In this document: positions 62,519 through 64,000 of the stretch, one piece after another | Position numbering within the stretch: the first letter of the stretch is position 1 | Layout: each line of letters opens with the position of its first letter | Assembly (NCBI RefSeq): GCF_039962115.1 | Contig: NZ_JAMPKJ010000018.1 | Coordinates: 29,669 to 93,668, forward strand | From: Funiculus sociatus GB2-C1 | Lineage (GTDB): Bacteria; Cyanobacteriota; Cyanobacteriia; Cyanobacteriales; FACHB-T130 | Direction of reading: 5' to 3' | Length of the DNA stretch: 64,000 nucleotides | Notes under the pieces: model-generated | The model's database searches: none | Told to the model about the DNA's origin: nothing | The model's input: only the letters and a program-made list of their open reading frames with translations | Program-made: the position numbers and the translations under genes

Positions 62519-63976
62519 TTAAGGAAACCATCGCAAACCATAGCGCTTTTGATATGCCAAAATATATATGACATTTCGCTCCTCTAAGGGAGAAAGTAAA
62601 CGATCGGGAAATTCTTCTGGATTATACTTGGGACGATACCAAGGCTGACGATTGAAGTAATCTTGCAAGTCTTTATTTAGAAACTTACGACCGTGACGTG
62701 CGTAAATTGAATTTCTCATAATATCTAGCTCATAAGCATTTTTACCTCTTAAATCGGCATCGGTAACGGGACGCTGAGAAAGCCAGGGAAAATCGTCAAA
62801 TTTATTGGTTTGTTTACCCAAAAATCCTTCTACCAAAGGTGGGGAAGGTTTGGACAGAAAGAAACCAAGCAGGATAAACAACCCTATTAAACAGCCAAAA
62901 ATTAAACTACCTATCCAAAATTTTTCCGGTTTATCCCGCACACCTGTCAACCAGCGGCTACGGCCGGAATTTGGCTGGGGAAGTGTTTCTGTCGGTTTGG
63001 AGAATAACTGACCAGACGGCATAACTGTGGTATCAGCATGTGAAAAATTTGATACCTGGGAAATTGTGCCAGACTGCAAGGCATCCAGCATCGCTTTGGC
63101 AGTAGGGAAGCGATCGCGTGGATGGGACTGAATCGCCTTGTCCAACACAGCTGCTAAACTGGAACTCACGCTCACAGCATCGCTGCGCCAGAGAATATCT
63201 CCTGTTTGGGGGTCAGTCTCCAACTGTTGGGGTGTATTGCCAGTCAGCAAATAAAGCGCCGTAAATCCTAAACTGTACAAGTCGCTGGAATATACTGGTC
63301 TACCAGCAGCCTGTTCAGGTGGCATATATCCAGGCGTACCAATGACAATTGAGCTAGTGGTACTACCGTGAGAATTTAACACCGTACTCATAGTTTCCCG
63401 CACAGCACCGAAATCAATCAGCACTGGCTTACCATCCCGCAGCCGCAAAATGATGTTGTCCGGCTTGATATCCCGGTGAATCATGCGCTTGCTGTGGACA
63501 AAATCGAGAACTGGCAATAGACTTATCAGAATCTCTTTGACAGCACTTTCGCTCATTACCCCCAAATGCTTCACTTTGGCTCTGAGCGTTTCGCCTTGAA
63601 TCCATTCTTGAACTAAATAAAATTGCTCATCTGATTCAAGATAGGCATATAAACGCGGAATTTGCGGGTTTTCTTCCCCAAGTTCTTCTAAAATTGCCGC
63701 TTCTCGTTGAAACCGCTGTTGCACCAGTTGGTAAATTTGAGGGTTATTTGTTATCGGTTTCAGCTGCTTAATCACGCAGCGGCGTTGCGATGGCATTTGG
63801 GTATCTTCTGCGAGAAAGGTATCGCCAAATCCACCACTTCCTAGAGTCTGAATGATTCGATAGCGGTTGTTTAGGAGTGTTGGTGTCCTGACTGCCTGAC
63901 AGAAGTAGGTGAAAGCCAATAGCCGCGGGGAATTTGTGAAAAAGGGTAGAGGGACATGAGAGGCTAGAGTTACCAC
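62519..63976 (-). CDS. Ser/Thr protein kinase with YARHG domain
   Basis: A 485-residue Hanks-type kinase. The glycine loop is LGSGGFGDTFLAED, followed by an invariant-Lys-like CVIKQLKP, the catalytic loop HRDIKPDNIIL, the DFG-type loop DFGAVRE and the activation segment GTPGYMPPEQ. One membrane helix (FWIGSLIFGCLIGLFILLGF) leads to a C-terminal YARHG domain (RNSIYARHGRKFLNKDLQDY...). The extracytoplasmic YARHG domain may sense the envelope. The start is uncertain: GTG at 63976 is the most upstream, but the kinase proper begins near residue 36 (LLNNRYRIIQTLG). The adjacent FHA-ABC gene is a plausible target. Confidence 0.9.
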   Translation of the reverse strand: MVTLASHVPLPFFTNSPRLLAFTYFCQAVRTPTLLNNRYRIIQTLGSGGFGDTFLAEDTQMPSQRRCVIKQLKPITNNPQIYQLVQQRFQREAAILEELGEENPQIPRLYAYLESDEQFYLVQEWIQGETLRAKVKHLGVMSESAVKEILISLLPVLDFVHSKRMIHRDIKPDNIILRLRDGKPVLIDFGAVRETMSTVLNSHGSTTSSIVIGTPGYMPPEQAAGRPVYSSDLYSLGFTALYLLTGNTPQQLETDPQTGDILWRSDAVSVSSSLAAVLDKAIQSHPRDRFPTAKAMLDALQSGTISQVSNFSHADTTVMPSGQLFSKPTETLPQPNSGRSRWLTGVRDKPEKFWIGSLIFGCLIGLFILLGFFLSKPSPPLVEGFLGKQTNKFDDFPWLSQRPVTDADLRGKNAYELDIMRNSIYARHGRKFLNKDLQDYFNRQPWYRPKYNPEEFPDRLLSPLEERNVIYILAYQKRYGLRWFP

Positions 63977-64000
63977 ACAACAGCCATCTATTCATGACAA

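Overview
The window is a stretch of chromosome from a cyanobacterium, most likely a filamentous or otherwise large-genome species. The octamer GCGATCGC (HIP1) recurs throughout. Taxon-typical genes include rpaB, a delta-6-type desaturase, a complex C cofactor-assembly protein, the SphS/SphR phosphate pair, SLH-OprB porins, FHA-ABC fusions and a YARHG kinase. The intergenic gaps carry the word-repeats and extragenic palindromes common in such genomes. I see no phage, no intact insertion sequence and no CRISPR array. Mobile DNA is limited to one decayed Rpn-type nuclease gene.

Layout. 0-8 kb: hemC and glgA, then two tandem secreted beta-helix proteins and a GH16 glucanase. The second beta-helix copy carries a fragment of the glgA 3' end in front of it, so this is a segmental tandem duplication. 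8-17 kb: an M23/LysM peptidase, hom, a TPM protein, gltX, tRNA-Asp, a PEP-CTERM phytase-like protein and a TM0106-type nuclease. 17-26 kb: a class-V aminotransferase, a GT-B glycosyltransferase, YjbQ, a WecG/TagA transferase, a Mo-nitrogenase C-terminal-domain protein, a TIR/NDT-like protein, an 86-residue protein whose start codon lies in an inverted repeat, mltA and a DUF5895-type protein. 26-38 kb: an antiporter, a cytochrome b6-like protein lacking one heme ligand, a lipase divergent from cobI, a TonB-like protein with repeats, a PfkB heptose kinase, an acetyltransferase, rfbB with an in-frame insertion, and a desD-like desaturase. 37-42 kb: DUF456, a CCB-type assembly factor, rpaB, radA and a DUF2141 protein. 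42-47 kb: rplS, tRNA-Trp, secE-nusG-rplK-rplA and rplJ-rplL with an L10-leader-like RNA.

46.8-56.3 kb is a phosphate-starvation island, all on the minus strand: sphR, sphS, phoU, phoX, an outer-membrane porin and pstS. phoX and pstS are each preceded by four 8-bp Pho-box units on an exact 11-bp period. This is a direct sequence argument that SphR controls them. 56-64 kb holds a creatininase-family protein, a small membrane protein, a class-A beta-lactamase-fold hydrolase, a DUF433 remnant, an FHA-FHA-ABC transporter and a serine/threonine kinase.

The strongest second-look items are the duplication with its glgA scar, the two Pho-box arrays, the cytochrome b6 paralogue with His replaced by Glu, the TIR/NDT-like protein with its cyanobacterial N-terminal domain, the start-codon-sequestering inverted repeat, the repeat insertions inside rfbB and phoX, and a 22-bp perfect palindrome between rpaB and radA. 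All functions were assigned by reading motifs. No database search was run.
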